Assembly: GCA_026314275.1 (NCBI GenBank)
Contig: CP111109.1
Location: forward strand, 1,240,001 to 1,304,000
DNA: 64,000 nucleotides
Source of the DNA: JAGOEY01 sp017997515
GTDB taxonomy: Bacteria > Pseudomonadota > Gammaproteobacteria > Burkholderiales > Burkholderiaceae_C
Reading direction: 5' to 3'
The notes below the pieces were generated by a model. That model saw only the letters and a program-made list of their open reading frames with translations. It was not told the DNA's origin and made no database searches. Below are positions 1 through 8,638 of the stretch, piece after piece; position 1 is the stretch's first letter; each line of letters opens with the position of its first letter. Both the position numbers and the translations under genes were made by a program.

Positions 1-1019
1 TCCTGCACCGACAGCGACTGCAGTTCGACCCGGATCGGGAACCGGCCCTGCAGTTCAGGGATCAGGTCGCTGGGTTTGCTCAGGTGGAACGCCCCCGAGG
101 CGATAAACAGGATGTGGTCGGTCTTGATGGTGCCGTATTTGGTCGACACCGCCGTGCCCTCCACCAGCGGCAGCAAGTCCCGCTGCACACCCTGGCGCGA
201 CACCTCTGCCCCACTGCCCTCACTGCGCGAGGTGACCTTGTCCAGCTCGTCCAGAAACACGATGCCGTTTTGTTCGGCATTGGTGATGGCTTGGCTGCGG
301 ATGTCTTCTTCGTTGACGAGTTTCGCGGCCTCTTCATCGAGCAGCAGCTTCATGGCCTCGGCAATCTTGAGCTTGCGGGTTTTGCGTTTGCCAGCCCCCA
401 TCTGGCTGAACATGCCACGTAGCTGCTCGGTCATTTCCTCCATACCTGCAGGCCCCATCAGCTCCATCTGGGGCGGGGTGTCGGCAACATCGATTTCGAT
501 GTCTTTGTCGTCCAGCGCACCTTCCCGCAGCTTCTTGCGAAACACCTGGCGTGCTGCACCGTCACCGCTGGTGGAGGCTGCGTCCGTGCCACCCGCAGAG
601 CGGGCCGGGGGAATCAGGATATCCAGAATACGGTCTTCAGCGGCATCTTCGGCGCGCAGGCGCACCTTGCGCATTTCGGCTTCACGCGTCTGTTTGACAG
701 CAATTTCCGCCAGGTCGCGGATGATGGAGTCCACATCCTTGCCGACATACCCCACCTCGGTGAACTTGGTGGCTTCGACCTTGATGAAGGGAGCATCCGC
801 CAGGCGGGCCAGGCGGCGGGCGATCTCGGTCTTGCCCACACCGGTGGGGCCGATCATGAGGATGTTCTTGGGTGTGATTTCGTGGCGCAGGGCCACATCC
901 ACGTTCTGGCGCCGCCAACGATTGCGCAGCGCAATGGCCACAGCACGTTTGGCGCTGGCCTGGCCCACGATGTGGCGGTCGAGTTCGGAGACGATTTCCT
1001 GCGGGGTCATGGAGGACAT
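1..1019 (-). CDS. hslU: ATP-dependent protease ATPase subunit HslU (C-terminus cut by window edge)
   Basis: AAA+ unfoldase that forms the HslVU (ClpYQ) cytoplasmic protease with the HslV peptidase encoded just upstream. The N-terminus reads MSSMTPQEIVSELDRHIVGQ, aligning residue for residue with the known MSEMTPREIVSELDKHI start of enterobacterial HslU, which fixes the start codon. The Walker A motif GPTGVGKTE follows, then a charged I-domain, then the Walker B stretch GIVFLDELDKV. About 339 residues are visible; the rest lies beyond base 1. HslV and HslU are on the same strand, 98 bp apart, with a palindromic repeat in the gap. Identification is certain; only completeness is unknown. Confidence 0.97.
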   Translation of the reverse strand, partial: MSSMTPQEIVSELDRHIVGQASAKRAVAIALRNRWRRQNVDVALRHEITPKNILMIGPTGVGKTEIARRLARLADAPFIKVEATKFTEVGYVGKDVDSIIRDLAEIAVKQTREAEMRKVRLRAEDAAEDRILDILIPPARSAGGTDAASTSGDGAARQVFRKKLREGALDDKDIEIDVADTPPQMELMGPAGMEEMTEQLRGMFSQMGAGKRKTRKLKIAEAMKLLLDEEAAKLVNEEDIRSQAITNAEQNGIVFLDELDKVTSRSEGSGAEVSRQGVQRDLLPLVEGTAVSTKYGTIKTDHILFIASGAFHLSKPSDLIPELQGRFPIRVELQSLSVQ

Positions 1020-1040
1020 GGGTGTCTGCCTGTTTTTCAA

Positions 1041-1101
1041 TACAAAATAGGCCTCTGGCGCTTTATTTACAAGCGCCAGCAGCTATGAATTAAATAGCAT
1101 C
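1041..1101 (-). repeat. Family 1 palindromic repeat between hslV and hslU
   Basis: On the minus strand this reads TAGCTGCTGGCGCTTG, then AAGCGCCAGAGGCC, an imperfect hairpin. It matches the core of a repeat seen repeatedly in this window (left arm near GATAGCTGCTTGCG, right arm near AAGCGCTAGAGGCCAAAA). It fills most of the hslV-hslU gap and would be transcribed between the two cistrons. Confidence 0.7.
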
Positions 1102-1117
1102 ACACGCTGCGCAACGG

Positions 1118-1663
1118 CTACAGCGTCTCGATGGTGTGGTGCATATTGGTGTAGATACACAACTCACCCGCAATCTCGAGTGACTTCTTGACGATGTCCT
1201 GCGCAGACAGGTCGGTGTTCACCAGGAGCGCCTTGGCAGCCGAATGTGCATAGGCCCCACCCGATCCAATGGCGACGATGCCCTGCTCGGGCTCCAGCAC
1301 ATCGCCATTGCCGGTGATGATGAGGGAGGCGCTGGCGTCGGCCACGGCCAGCATGGCCTCCAGGCGGCGCAGCACGCGGTCGGTGCGCCAGTCCTTGGTC
1401 AGCTCGATGGCCGCCCGGGTCAGGTGGCCCTGGTGTTTTTCGAGTTTGGCCTCGAAGCGCTCAAAAAGGGTGAAGGCATCGGCCGTGGCCCCCGCAAAAC
1501 CCGCCAGCACCTTGCCGTGGTAGAGCTTGCGCACCTTGCGTGCCGTGCCTTTGACAACGATGTTGCCCAGCGTGACCTGGCCGTCGCCGCCAATGGCGAC
1601 CTGGATCCCGTCAGCGGTCTGGCGGCGCACGCTGAGGATGGTTGTGCCGTGAAATTGTTCCAT
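1118..1663 (-). CDS. hslV: ATP-dependent protease subunit HslV
   Basis: Threonine peptidase of the HslVU complex. The start taken here gives MEQFHGTTILSVRR: a six-residue propeptide before the conserved TTI(V/L)SVRR, whose first Thr becomes the N-terminal nucleophile after processing. The conserved block GGDGQVTLGN and the C-terminal CIYTNMHHTIE are present; length (181 aa) is normal. An in-frame ATG 9 bp upstream (base 1672) is possible, but it overlaps a sigma-32-like -10 element, and betaproteobacterial HslV commonly begins MEQFH. Followed by hslU. Confidence 0.95.
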   Translation of the reverse strand: MEQFHGTTILSVRRQTADGIQVAIGGDGQVTLGNIVVKGTARKVRKLYHGKVLAGFAGATADAFTLFERFEAKLEKHQGHLTRAAIELTKDWRTDRVLRRLEAMLAVADASASLIITGNGDVLEPEQGIVAIGSGGAYAHSAAKALLVNTDLSAQDIVKKSLEIAGELCIYTNMHHTIETL

Positions 1664-1670
1664 TGTGGCC

Positions 1671-1698
1671 ATGTGGGGGTGAAATACGGTGCTTCAAG
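1671..1698 (-). promoter_or_regulatory. Possible sigma-32 (heat-shock) promoter of hslVU
   Basis: Read on the minus strand: CTTGAA at 1698-1693, a 14-nt spacer, then CCCCACAT at 1678-1671. This is close to the RpoH consensus CTTGAAA-N11-16-CCCCATNT, and hslVU is a classical heat-shock operon. The -10 element touches the hslV start codons, so the transcript would be nearly leaderless; that oddity lowers confidence. Confidence 0.45.
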
Positions 1699-1783
1699 CA
1701 CAGGCCCGCTAGGGTCGAAGCCGCAGCAGGTTCACGAAGAAAGGCGGCTCAAAGATGCGTCGCCGGAGTGGCCCGAAACCGGG

Positions 1784-3486
1784 TCACTTTCTGGGCAACA
1801 CCTTGGCATGTTCATTGATACCAATAACACCAAAAAACACAGCGAGCAGGCTGTGCAGATTGCAAAAAACAACCTGGCACCCTTCTGCTTGGCGTGCCGC
1901 CACCCAGTTCAGGATGGAGCCCGCCGCGGAGAAATCAACCCGGGCGAGTTTGTCGCAGGCCACCACCAGCACACCGCCCTGCGCACAGGACTCCAAAGCC
2001 CCCAAGGCACCACTGGCGTCCCCGGTGATTTGCCCTGCAAGCTCCGCCGTGGGCAACGGCGGGATTTGGGTGACACCACTGGCCACAGGTGCGTCCTGCA
2101 TGAACGACGTGGGCAGGAATTCGCTGGCGACCACCCCCACAAAAGAGTCGTACGCCGGTACTTCGGCCCCTGCACCCACCGGCACATAGTCACACCGCAC
2201 ATCCACCCACGAAGGGGGGACACCTCGTAGGTCACGCAGTACTCCAGCGCAGTCAGATCGAAGGTTTCGGCCTGCCCGGTGGTGCGCAACACCTCCATAC
2301 GCAAGCGCCACCATACAGGTGCCACCGTGGCGTCTCCCGCAGGGGTTTTGTCACGCAAAACCGCCAACAAGACGTCAACACCCTCAAACTGCAAACGCAC
2401 AGGCTCGGCACTCCAGCGCTCAAACTGGTCGGCCAACAGGCCCAGCGCCGACACCTCGATGGTCTTTAACGCCGACCAGTCAAAACTCCAGGGCTGCGGA
2501 GCGCGGGTCAGCCGCGCGGACAAACCCGTGACTGCATGGGCACCCAAAGAGGCCGGGCATGTCCAGCGGAAACCCGCCTCGTTCTTGTCATCCCGTGGGC
2601 TGCCAGAAGCGCCTACCACCAGGGCATCCAGCATGTCCGGGAAGGAGGCCCACAGCGGTGCCAAGCGGTTAAAGCGCACGGCGTAGTCCAGCGCAGCGTC
2701 TTCAAATGGAGGGTGTTGTCCGGTTGCCCGGTACAGGTCAAAAAGTGCGGTCCAGACATGCTGTACGTCGCTGTCTGCGGCCAGCAATTCCTGCAAATTC
2801 TGTTCAGCCCCTTTCACGTCACCATTGGCGAAACGGATAGCGGCCTCTTCCAGGTCGGGGGCATGGACAAAAGCAGGCCCATCCAGCCCCGCCATGGGGT
2901 CGTACAGGCCAATACCACCCAATACACCGGGCTCACCCAGCGCCAAAGCGCCTGGCACGGTGGGGGTCGAATGGTTCAACGCCAGGTCGCCCGCAGGCAA
3001 AACCGCATCCATCGGCCCCGCTTCCACACCGTCCAGGGCCGCAGCCTCGGTTAAGGCATAAGCGATGCCTGAGCCACCTGCAGCTGCGTCGGCCACCGGC
3101 GCGCCACCCGGGGGCTGCCCTGCCTCTTTGTGGGTGCGCCACCACTGCTGGGACATCTGCTCTTCAATTTCGTCAATCTTCTTGAGCGTACCCGCGCGGT
3201 CTTCTACGGGGCGTGACGTCAGGCTGCTCTGGAAGAAAGAGGGGCGTTCTGCCAGGTCCAGGACACTGTGGGGTTCGCGGCTGCGCAGCTTGCGCAGCTG
3301 GTCAAATTCACGGCGGCGCACAAAGTCGTTGCGGCGCTTGCGCTCAATCATCTCCTTGAGCTGCTGTTTGCTGAAGCTTTCTTCACGCTCCGCGTCCACA
3401 TCCGACAGGTTGGCCCAGTCGGTGGTGGGGTTGCGCACAAACTTGACCACCTTGGACAACAGACCGGGAAGCTCGTCCTTTGCCAT
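1784..3486 (-). pseudogene. STAS-like domain protein, reading frame broken by a one-base shift in a C6 run
   Basis: Two overlapping frames make one protein. Frame one starts MAKDELPGLLSKVVKF at 3486 and runs through a charged helical N-terminus (residues ~30-120), a linker, a helical repeat-like region and a segment ending TALEYCVTYEVSP. There it meets a run of six C (plus-strand G at 2214-2219). Adding one C joins PPSWVDVRCDYVPVG in the next frame and continues to a stop at 1784; the tail VLVVACDKLARVDFSAAGSILNWV resembles a STAS domain. Restored length is about 567 aa. Without the shift the protein would end in unrelated sequence. It may be a sequencing indel, a recent mutation or a phase-variable tract. 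Function unknown; it lies between dksA and hslV. Confidence 0.7.
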
Positions 3487-3529
3487 ATCAGGTGTGCTCA
3501 GTTATGGGGGTGAATAAGACCACTACAGA

Positions 3530-4492
3530 CTAATCGCCAAACATCTTCTGTTTGAGCTCACGGCGCTGCTGGGCTTCCAGCGACAGGGTGGCCGTGGGGC
3601 GCGCCAACAAACGGCCGACACCAATCGGTTCACCGGTTTCGTCGCAGTAGCCATAGTCACCGGCATCGATACGCTGGATGGACTGCTCAATCTTCTTCAG
3701 GAGCTTGCGTTCACGGTCACGGGTGCGCAACTCCAGCGCGTGTTCTTCCTCGATGGTTGCCCGATCCGCCGGGTCTGGCACCACCACGGTGTCTTCGCGC
3801 AGATGTTCGGTGGTTTCGCCTGCGTTATTCAGCATGTCGCGCTTGAGTGTCACCAGCATGATGCGGAAATACGCCATCTGTTTGTCGTTCATGTACTCGC
3901 TGTCGGGCATGGCGAGCACTTCTTCATCCGTCAACTCGGTGGCAGCCTTGGTCTTCCAGTTGTTCGCCAGCCTGGCATCCTTCTTGGCGGCCATGGGTGA
4001 AGGAGGCGCAATCATGCTGGTGGGCATGGTCTGCAGGTAGCTGGCTTTTGCCGCAGTGGAAGCAACCGACTGCGCCATCGATGGAACCGTCAATTGGGCA
4101 AGGCGGGAAGACGGACGCGGGCTGCGCGGTGGGATGCCTGGTGCGGACGCAGCAGGAGCGGGAGCAGGAGGAACGACGGCTTTGACTGGCTGAATCATGG
4201 AGGCTTTGGAGACGGTAGGTGGGGGGCTGGACAGCACCTTGGCAGGTTTCGCTGCGGCAGGAGGTGCCTTGGCAGAGGCAGGAGCCGACTTAGGGGCTGC
4301 TTTGGCGGTCGGTTTTTCCGCCTTGGCCGGGGCTTTCACGACAGCCGCAGCCGTCTTTTTGTCGGCAGCTTTGGCGGGGGCAGCGGGTTGGGGAGGTGCA
4401 ACACCCGCAGCAGGTTTGCCAGCCTTTTTGGCGGGTGCAGCAGGTGCGGCAGTTTTGGCTGCCGCAGTGGGTTTGACGGATTGCGCTTTCAC
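3530..4492 (-). CDS. dksA: RNA polymerase-binding transcription factor DksA, long basic/Ala-Pro-rich N-terminus, cysteine-poor zinc-finger site
   Basis: DksA binds the RNA polymerase secondary channel and acts with ppGpp in the stringent response. The start chosen is GTG at 4492, which has AGGAG seven bases upstream; an earlier GTG/ATG pair (4621/4618) lacks such a site. The resulting 320-aa protein has a Lys/Ala/Pro-rich tail of roughly 160 residues, then the conserved coiled-coil domain with the tip motif DPADRA (residues ~240-245, matching E. coli DPVDRA). The four zinc-ligand positions are C283, T286, S304 and A307 instead of four cysteines, so a zinc site is unlikely. Fold and tip residues argue it is still functional. 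Confidence 0.92.
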   Translation of the reverse strand: MKAQSVKPTAAAKTAAPAAPAKKAGKPAAGVAPPQPAAPAKAADKKTAAAVVKAPAKAEKPTAKAAPKSAPASAKAPPAAAKPAKVLSSPPPTVSKASMIQPVKAVVPPAPAPAASAPGIPPRSPRPSSRLAQLTVPSMAQSVASTAAKASYLQTMPTSMIAPPSPMAAKKDARLANNWKTKAATELTDEEVLAMPDSEYMNDKQMAYFRIMLVTLKRDMLNNAGETTEHLREDTVVVPDPADRATIEEEHALELRTRDRERKLLKKIEQSIQRIDAGDYGYCDETGEPIGVGRLLARPTATLSLEAQQRRELKQKMFGD

Positions 4493-4667
4493 TTGCTGTC
4501 TCCTCGCCGAACTTGCCGGTGGTGGGTCGCCGCTGTGCGCCACGGGCTTCTGGTCGGCGCGCGATTGTAGCGGCTGGCCCACCCCTGCGAACATGGTTTT
4601 AAAAATCGAGGCAAACATCACATTTCCTGTGGATACCAGGCACTGCGCCCGGTGGGGTTATGGCATG

Positions 4668-5732
4668 TCAGACAAGGCATTGCTCCAGACCTTGCAAAAA
4701 GATGTCCTTGGGCAGATCAATACCAATAAACACCATCTTGCTGGTCCGCGTTTCCCCTTCCGCCCACTGGGGGCCTAGGTCGCTTCCCATCAGCTGGTGC
4801 ACACCCTGGAAAATCACTTTGCGGTCGGTGCCTGCCATGCTTAATACGCCTTTATAACGCAGCATGCGGGGGCCGTAGATATTGACCACCGCCCCCAGGA
4901 AGTCTTCCAGCTTGGCGGGATCAAAAGGCCGGTCGGAACGGAAGGCAAAACTCTTCACATCATCATCGTGGTGATGGTGGTGCCCATGGGCTTCATGCTG
5001 GTGGGAGGGGTGGTCGCAATGCTCCCCATGGGCATGGTCATGGTCATGGTCATGGTGGGCGTGGTCGTGGTCTTCTTCCTTGAGGAAGTCCGGGTCGATG
5101 TCGAGTTTGGCGTTCAGGTTGAAGCCCCGCAGGTCAAACACCTCCGACAAAGCCACCTCGCCAAAATGCACGGCCCGCTGCGGTGCCCGGGGGTTCATGT
5201 GTTTCAGGCGGTGCACCAGCGCATCCACCTCTTCTTTGGTGACCAAGTCGGTCTTGCTGATGAATATCTGGTCGGCAAAACCCACCTGGCGGCGGGCTTC
5301 CTGGCGGTCGTTGAGCTGCTGGGCGGCATGTTTGGCGTCCACCAGCGTCAGGATGGAGTCCAGCAGGTAACTCTCCGCAATCTCCTCGTCCATAAAAAAG
5401 GTCTGGGCGACCGGGCCCGGGTCGGCCAGGCCAGTGGTTTCGATCACCACACGTTCGAAGTCCAGCAGGCCTTTGCGCTTCTTGGCGGCCAGCAGTTGCA
5501 GCGTTTCCCGCAGATCTTCGCGGATCGTGCAGCAAATGCAGCCATTGCTCATTTGCACGATTTGCTCTGGTGTATTACTCACCAGAATGTCGTTGTCGAT
5601 GTTTTCTTCACCGAATTCGTTCTCGATCACTGCAATTTTCTGGCCATGGCCTTCCGTCAGAACCCGCTTGAGCAAGGTCGTTTTGCCCGAACCCAGAAAG
5701 CCGGTGAGGATGGTGACGGGAATGAGGCTCAT
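4668..5732 (-). CDS. CobW/COG0523-family GTPase (metal chaperone)
   Basis: G3E-family P-loop GTPase. The start MSLIPVTILTGFLGSGKTTLL puts Walker A (GFLGSGKT) at residues 11-18; the open frame extends upstream, but that part has no family similarity. The metal-binding CxCC motif appears as GCICCTIRED (C65, C67, C68), followed by ETTGLADPGPV and the guanine-specificity stretch SKTDLV. A long His/Asp-rich loop (about residues 235-270, with a run of five His) separates the GTPase domain from the C-terminal CobW_C domain. These traits fit a zinc or other metal chaperone; the metal cannot be read from sequence. 354 aa, monocistronic-looking, next to dksA. Confidence 0.9.
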   Translation of the reverse strand: MSLIPVTILTGFLGSGKTTLLKRVLTEGHGQKIAVIENEFGEENIDNDILVSNTPEQIVQMSNGCICCTIREDLRETLQLLAAKKRKGLLDFERVVIETTGLADPGPVAQTFFMDEEIAESYLLDSILTLVDAKHAAQQLNDRQEARRQVGFADQIFISKTDLVTKEEVDALVHRLKHMNPRAPQRAVHFGEVALSEVFDLRGFNLNAKLDIDPDFLKEEDHDHAHHDHDHDHAHGEHCDHPSHQHEAHGHHHHHDDDVKSFAFRSDRPFDPAKLEDFLGAVVNIYGPRMLRYKGVLSMAGTDRKVIFQGVHQLMGSDLGPQWAEGETRTSKMVFIGIDLPKDIFLQGLEQCLV

Positions 5733-5858
5733 GGTATTTCCAGAAAGAAAATCGAAAGGTGGTGAGTTTAGTGGCGGTTTCCAGAGCACGCCCAGGTGCC
5801 GACTATGGCTGCGCCATGCCATCCAACAAGTGCCCAAGTCCTTGAGCCCCTTAATCTT

Positions 5859-5920
5859 CAAGGCCAAATCTGCCTTTTGCGCCCGTCCAGCGGGCGTACA
5901 AAGCTATCTTTTTAGAAGCA
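5859..5920. repeat. Family 1 palindromic repeat, 3' of xerC
   Basis: Contains AGGCCAAATCTGCC, then the inverted pair GCCCGTCCAGCGGGC, then AAAGCTATC, i.e. the reversed family layout (AGGCC arm first, TAGCT arm last). It ends immediately after the xerC stop codon and may also act as its transcript end. Confidence 0.6.
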
Positions 5921-5922
5921 AT

Positions 5923-6873
5923 CTAATTCCCATCCCCTGGCTTCACCTTGGCCCGCGGATGGGCTGCGTCATACACCTTGGCCAGGTGCTGGAAGTCCAG
6001 CCGCGTGTACACCTGCGTGGTGGTGATGCTGGCGTGGCCCAGCAGTTCCTGCACCGCGCGCAGGTCACTGCTGGACTGCAAGACATGGCTGGCAAACGAG
6101 TGGCGCAGCATGTGCGGGTGCACCGGGGCCGCCAGCCCGGCCTGCAGGCTGCGCTGGCGCAGGCGCTGCCAGATGGACTGGGGGGTCAGGCGTGTGCCAT
6201 TACGCCCCAGGAACAGCGCAGGCTGCAGCGTCGCAGCACTGCCGCGCAGCGCCAACCACTGTTGCAACGCCTCCAGCGCCGGGCCGCCAACGGGCACGGT
6301 GCGGCGTTTGCCGCCCTTGCCCTGGACCTGCACCTCGCCGGACTGCAGATCAACCCAGCCGCGGCCCTCGCGCTCGGCGCTGGTGCTGGCCACCACGTCC
6401 AGCCCGGTCAGCTCACTGACGCGCAGGCCGCAGCTGTACAACAGCTCGGTGATGGCCGCGTCACGCGCCTCGAGCCAGGGGTCGGCGTCGGTGTTCTGAA
6501 AACTGGCCAGCTGCACGGCGGCGTCCACCCCCAGCGCCTTGGGCAGGGCATTGCCCACCTTGGGGGCACGTACGTTTTGCACCGGGTTGGTGGCAACCTG
6601 CCCCTCGCGCCCAAGCCAGGTGTAGAAACCGCGCCAGCAGGACAACACCAGCGCAATACCGCTGCCGCTGCGCCCGGCGCTGTGCATCTGCGCCACCCAG
6701 CGCCGGATGTGGGCGTGGTGTACCTGCAGCAGGTCGATGGGTACGGCAGCGGCTTTGTCGGCCAGCTGCTGCAGGTGCAGGGCATACAGCGCCACGGTGC
6801 GTGCGGCGAGGCGTTTTTCGACCCGCGCGTGTTCGAGGTAACGCTCGATCAGGGCCGTTTCAGGGGAAGTCAT
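5923..6873 (-). CDS. xerC: Tyrosine recombinase XerC
   Basis: Site-specific recombinase that with XerD resolves chromosome dimers at dif. The start MTSPETALIERYLEHAR gives 316 aa, a normal XerC length; the upstream in-frame extension is repeat sequence and is excluded. An N-terminal SAM-like DNA-binding domain (residues ~5-95) precedes the catalytic domain with Arg in CGLRVSEL, Lys in GKGGKRRTVP, HMLRHSFASH, LGHASITTTQ and the nucleophile Tyr in TQVYTRLD. It follows DUF484 and dapF on the same strand; the dapF-DUF484-xerC order is widely conserved in proteobacteria and supports XerC over XerD or a phage integrase. Confidence 0.95.
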   Translation of the reverse strand: MTSPETALIERYLEHARVEKRLAARTVALYALHLQQLADKAAAVPIDLLQVHHAHIRRWVAQMHSAGRSGSGIALVLSCWRGFYTWLGREGQVATNPVQNVRAPKVGNALPKALGVDAAVQLASFQNTDADPWLEARDAAITELLYSCGLRVSELTGLDVVASTSAEREGRGWVDLQSGEVQVQGKGGKRRTVPVGGPALEALQQWLALRGSAATLQPALFLGRNGTRLTPQSIWQRLRQRSLQAGLAAPVHPHMLRHSFASHVLQSSSDLRAVQELLGHASITTTQVYTRLDFQHLAKVYDAAHPRAKVKPGDGN

Positions 6874-6920
6874 CGCCGTTGTCCGTGGCGCTGCGTGTTT
6901 TGCGCGTCGCATGAAACGGG

Positions 6921-7018
6921 CGCGGCCCATTCCAGGGATACCGCGGAACTGGCTCTGCCAGGCCGCTGGTGTCGCCCCCTGCAAGGGGGAAGCGCCGCAG
7001 GCGCACGGGGGTGTTCCA
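6921..7018. repeat. Family 2 GC-rich palindromic repeat between DUF484 and xerC
   Basis: Shows the family 2 layout: CCATTCCAGGGATACC, GGAACTGGCTCTGCCAGGCC, the hairpin CCCCCTGCAAGGGGG, GCGCCGCAGGCGC and CGGGGGTGTTCCA. Other copies lie near 11.1, 14.0, 15.2, 24.1, 35.4 and 57.9 kb. It reaches the DUF484 stop codon. Confidence 0.8.
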
Positions 7019-7723
7019 TCACCTCAGTCGGGTTAATGCCGCACTGGCCAGCTCGGCGATACGTTCCAGAAACTCGGTGCCCATGCCACTCTCAAAACGC
7101 GTGGCATCGGGGGACGCCAGCACCAGCAGGCCAAAAGCCGGGCCCGCAGCGCGGATGTCGCCCTCGCGCAGGGGCAAAAATGCCACCGATGCGGCGGCGG
7201 CCGGGTCGGGCAGCCAGCTGGCGGCTTCAAAACCCATGTTGGCACCACAGAACGGGTTGGTGAGTGATGCCGCAAAACTTTTGGCGTCTTCACTCACACC
7301 TTGGGCAAACGGGGACGCTGCATACGCGTCGTCCACCGACCAGACCTTGACCACCGCCTGCGGCACATGGAAACGCTCGCGCATTTCGCTGGTGATGCAT
7401 TCGGGCAGGTCAGCCGCCCGGCTGGTCAGCAGCAGGCTTTCGGCCCAGCGGTGCAGCCGCTCGGTGGTGACGCTGTTTTCGCTGCTGTTGCGCACGATCT
7501 CCATGATGCGGTGCTCCAGCGCCTTGATTTTCTCGCGCAGCATCTCGGCCTGGCGCTCCTGCAGGCTCACGGCGCGGTTGCCGTGCGGGCTGGTCATCTG
7601 CACCGTGGCCAGCACCTGCGCATGGCGCTCGAAAAAGTCGGGGTTGTTGCCCAGGTAGTTGGCGATGTCGTCTTCGGTGATGGGGTTCATACCGGCTTGG
7701 TTCTTCATGTCGATCAGGCTCAT
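7019..7723 (-). CDS. DUF484 family protein
   Basis: About 234 aa if started at MSLIDMKNQAG (an inner ATG at 7690, MNPITEDDIANYL, is also possible). The N-terminus ITEDDIANYLGNNPDFFERH is the hallmark of DUF484, followed by a coiled stretch (SLQERQAEMLREKIKALEHR) and a GAF-like domain (residues ~100-230). The biochemical role is not established. It sits between dapF and xerC, as in many proteobacteria, and probably shares their transcript: the dapF stop is only 7 bp upstream. Confidence 0.9.
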   Translation of the reverse strand: MSLIDMKNQAGMNPITEDDIANYLGNNPDFFERHAQVLATVQMTSPHGNRAVSLQERQAEMLREKIKALEHRIMEIVRNSSENSVTTERLHRWAESLLLTSRAADLPECITSEMRERFHVPQAVVKVWSVDDAYAASPFAQGVSEDAKSFAASLTNPFCGANMGFEAASWLPDPAAAASVAFLPLREGDIRAAGPAFGLLVLASPDATRFESGMGTEFLERIAELASAALTRLR

Positions 7724-7730
7724 AGAGGGC

Positions 7731-8606
7731 TTACAGGTTGTCTGGCACGTCGATACGGCCTTCAAATACGGTCACGGCGGGGCCGGTCATGTAGACCGGG
7801 TGGCCCATGCCGTCCCAGCGGATGGTAAGCCGCCCGCCACGTGCCAGCACATCGACCTGCGGCTCCAGCAGGCCCAGGCGGATGCCCGCCACCACGGCCG
7901 CACAGGCACCACTGCCGCAGGCCAGCGTTTCGCCCGCACCACGTTCATACACCCGCAGCCGCGTTTCGGTGCGCGACACCACTTGCAGGAAGCCCGCATT
8001 CACCCGGCGCGGGAACCGCACATGGCCTTCGATCAGCGGGCCGAGCGTGGCGACGGGTGCAGTGTCCACATCGTCCACCAGCAGCACCGCATGCGGGTTG
8101 CCCATCGACACCGTTGCTACCAAAACAGTAGCTAGAGGCGCTGGAAGGACGGTCGCCAGAGGCCATTTTTGCCATGAACCACTGGCCTGGGGCTGCAGGC
8201 CGGACGCATCAAACGGAATCTCGGGCAGGTCAAACACGGGCTGGCCCATGTCCACCGTGACGCGGCCATCGGCATTCAGCACCGGCTCGATCACACCAGC
8301 GCGGGTGGCCACACGCAGGGTGTCCTTGGTGGTCAGGCCTTTGTCGTGCACAAAACGCGCAAAACAGCGTGCGCCGTTGCCACACTGCTCCACCTCGCCG
8401 CCATCGGCGTTGTGGATCACGTATTCAAAGTCCAATTCCGCCGAGGGCGCGGGCCGCACGGTCAGGATCTGGTCGGCCCCCACACCAAAGTGGCGGTCGG
8501 CCAGAAAGCGGTACTGCGCCGCGCTCAGGTTCAGGCGGCCGGCGGTCTCGTCGAGCACGACAAAATCGTTGCCCGCGCCCTGCATTTTGGTAAAGGAGAT
8601 CTGCAT
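7731..8606 (-). CDS. dapF: Diaminopimelate epimerase
   Basis: Interconverts LL- and meso-diaminopimelate in lysine and peptidoglycan synthesis. MQISFTKMQGAGNDF fixes the start, preceded by a purine-rich stretch. The two catalytic cysteines are C75 in EQCGNGARC and C230 in LACGSGACA; VSMGNPHAV is also conserved. At 291 aa it is slightly longer than usual because residues ~144-164 (WQKWPLATVLPAPLATVLV region) are encoded by what looks like an in-frame family 1 palindromic repeat. The insert lies in a variable loop just before VSMGNPH and leaves the active-site motifs intact, so the enzyme is probably active. Confidence 0.95.
   Translation of the reverse strand: MQISFTKMQGAGNDFVVLDETAGRLNLSAAQYRFLADRHFGVGADQILTVRPAPSAELDFEYVIHNADGGEVEQCGNGARCFARFVHDKGLTTKDTLRVATRAGVIEPVLNADGRVTVDMGQPVFDLPEIPFDASGLQPQASGSWQKWPLATVLPAPLATVLVATVSMGNPHAVLLVDDVDTAPVATLGPLIEGHVRFPRRVNAGFLQVVSRTETRLRVYERGAGETLACGSGACAAVVAGIRLGLLEPQVDVLARGGRLTIRWDGMGHPVYMTGPAVTVFEGRIDVPDNL
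8113..8178. repeat. Family 1 palindromic repeat inside dapF, in frame
   Basis: Plus-strand pieces GCTACCAAAACAGTAGCTAG, AGGCGCTGGAAGGACGG and CGCCAGAGGCCATTTTTGCC match the family 1 arms (TAGCT, GCGC, AGAGGCCAAAA). No stop codon is introduced in the dapF frame. Boundaries are estimates. Confidence 0.6.
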
Positions 8607-8638
8607 GCCCACGATTATCCGCGCAACATAATGCACCC

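Noticed and set aside
76..1050. Long plus-strand open frame opposite hslU
   Set aside because: Shadow frame of a GC-rich gene; its product is Ser/Arg-rich without any family signature, while the minus strand reads HslU exactly.
1766..1795. Hairpin GTGGCCCGAAACCGGGTCAC as terminator of the STAS-like gene
   Set aside because: It overlaps the stop codon and lacks a T-run on either strand.
1244..2230. 328-codon plus-strand frame opposite hslV and the STAS-like gene
   Set aside because: Antisense artefact of high GC; no ribosome site or recognisable domain.
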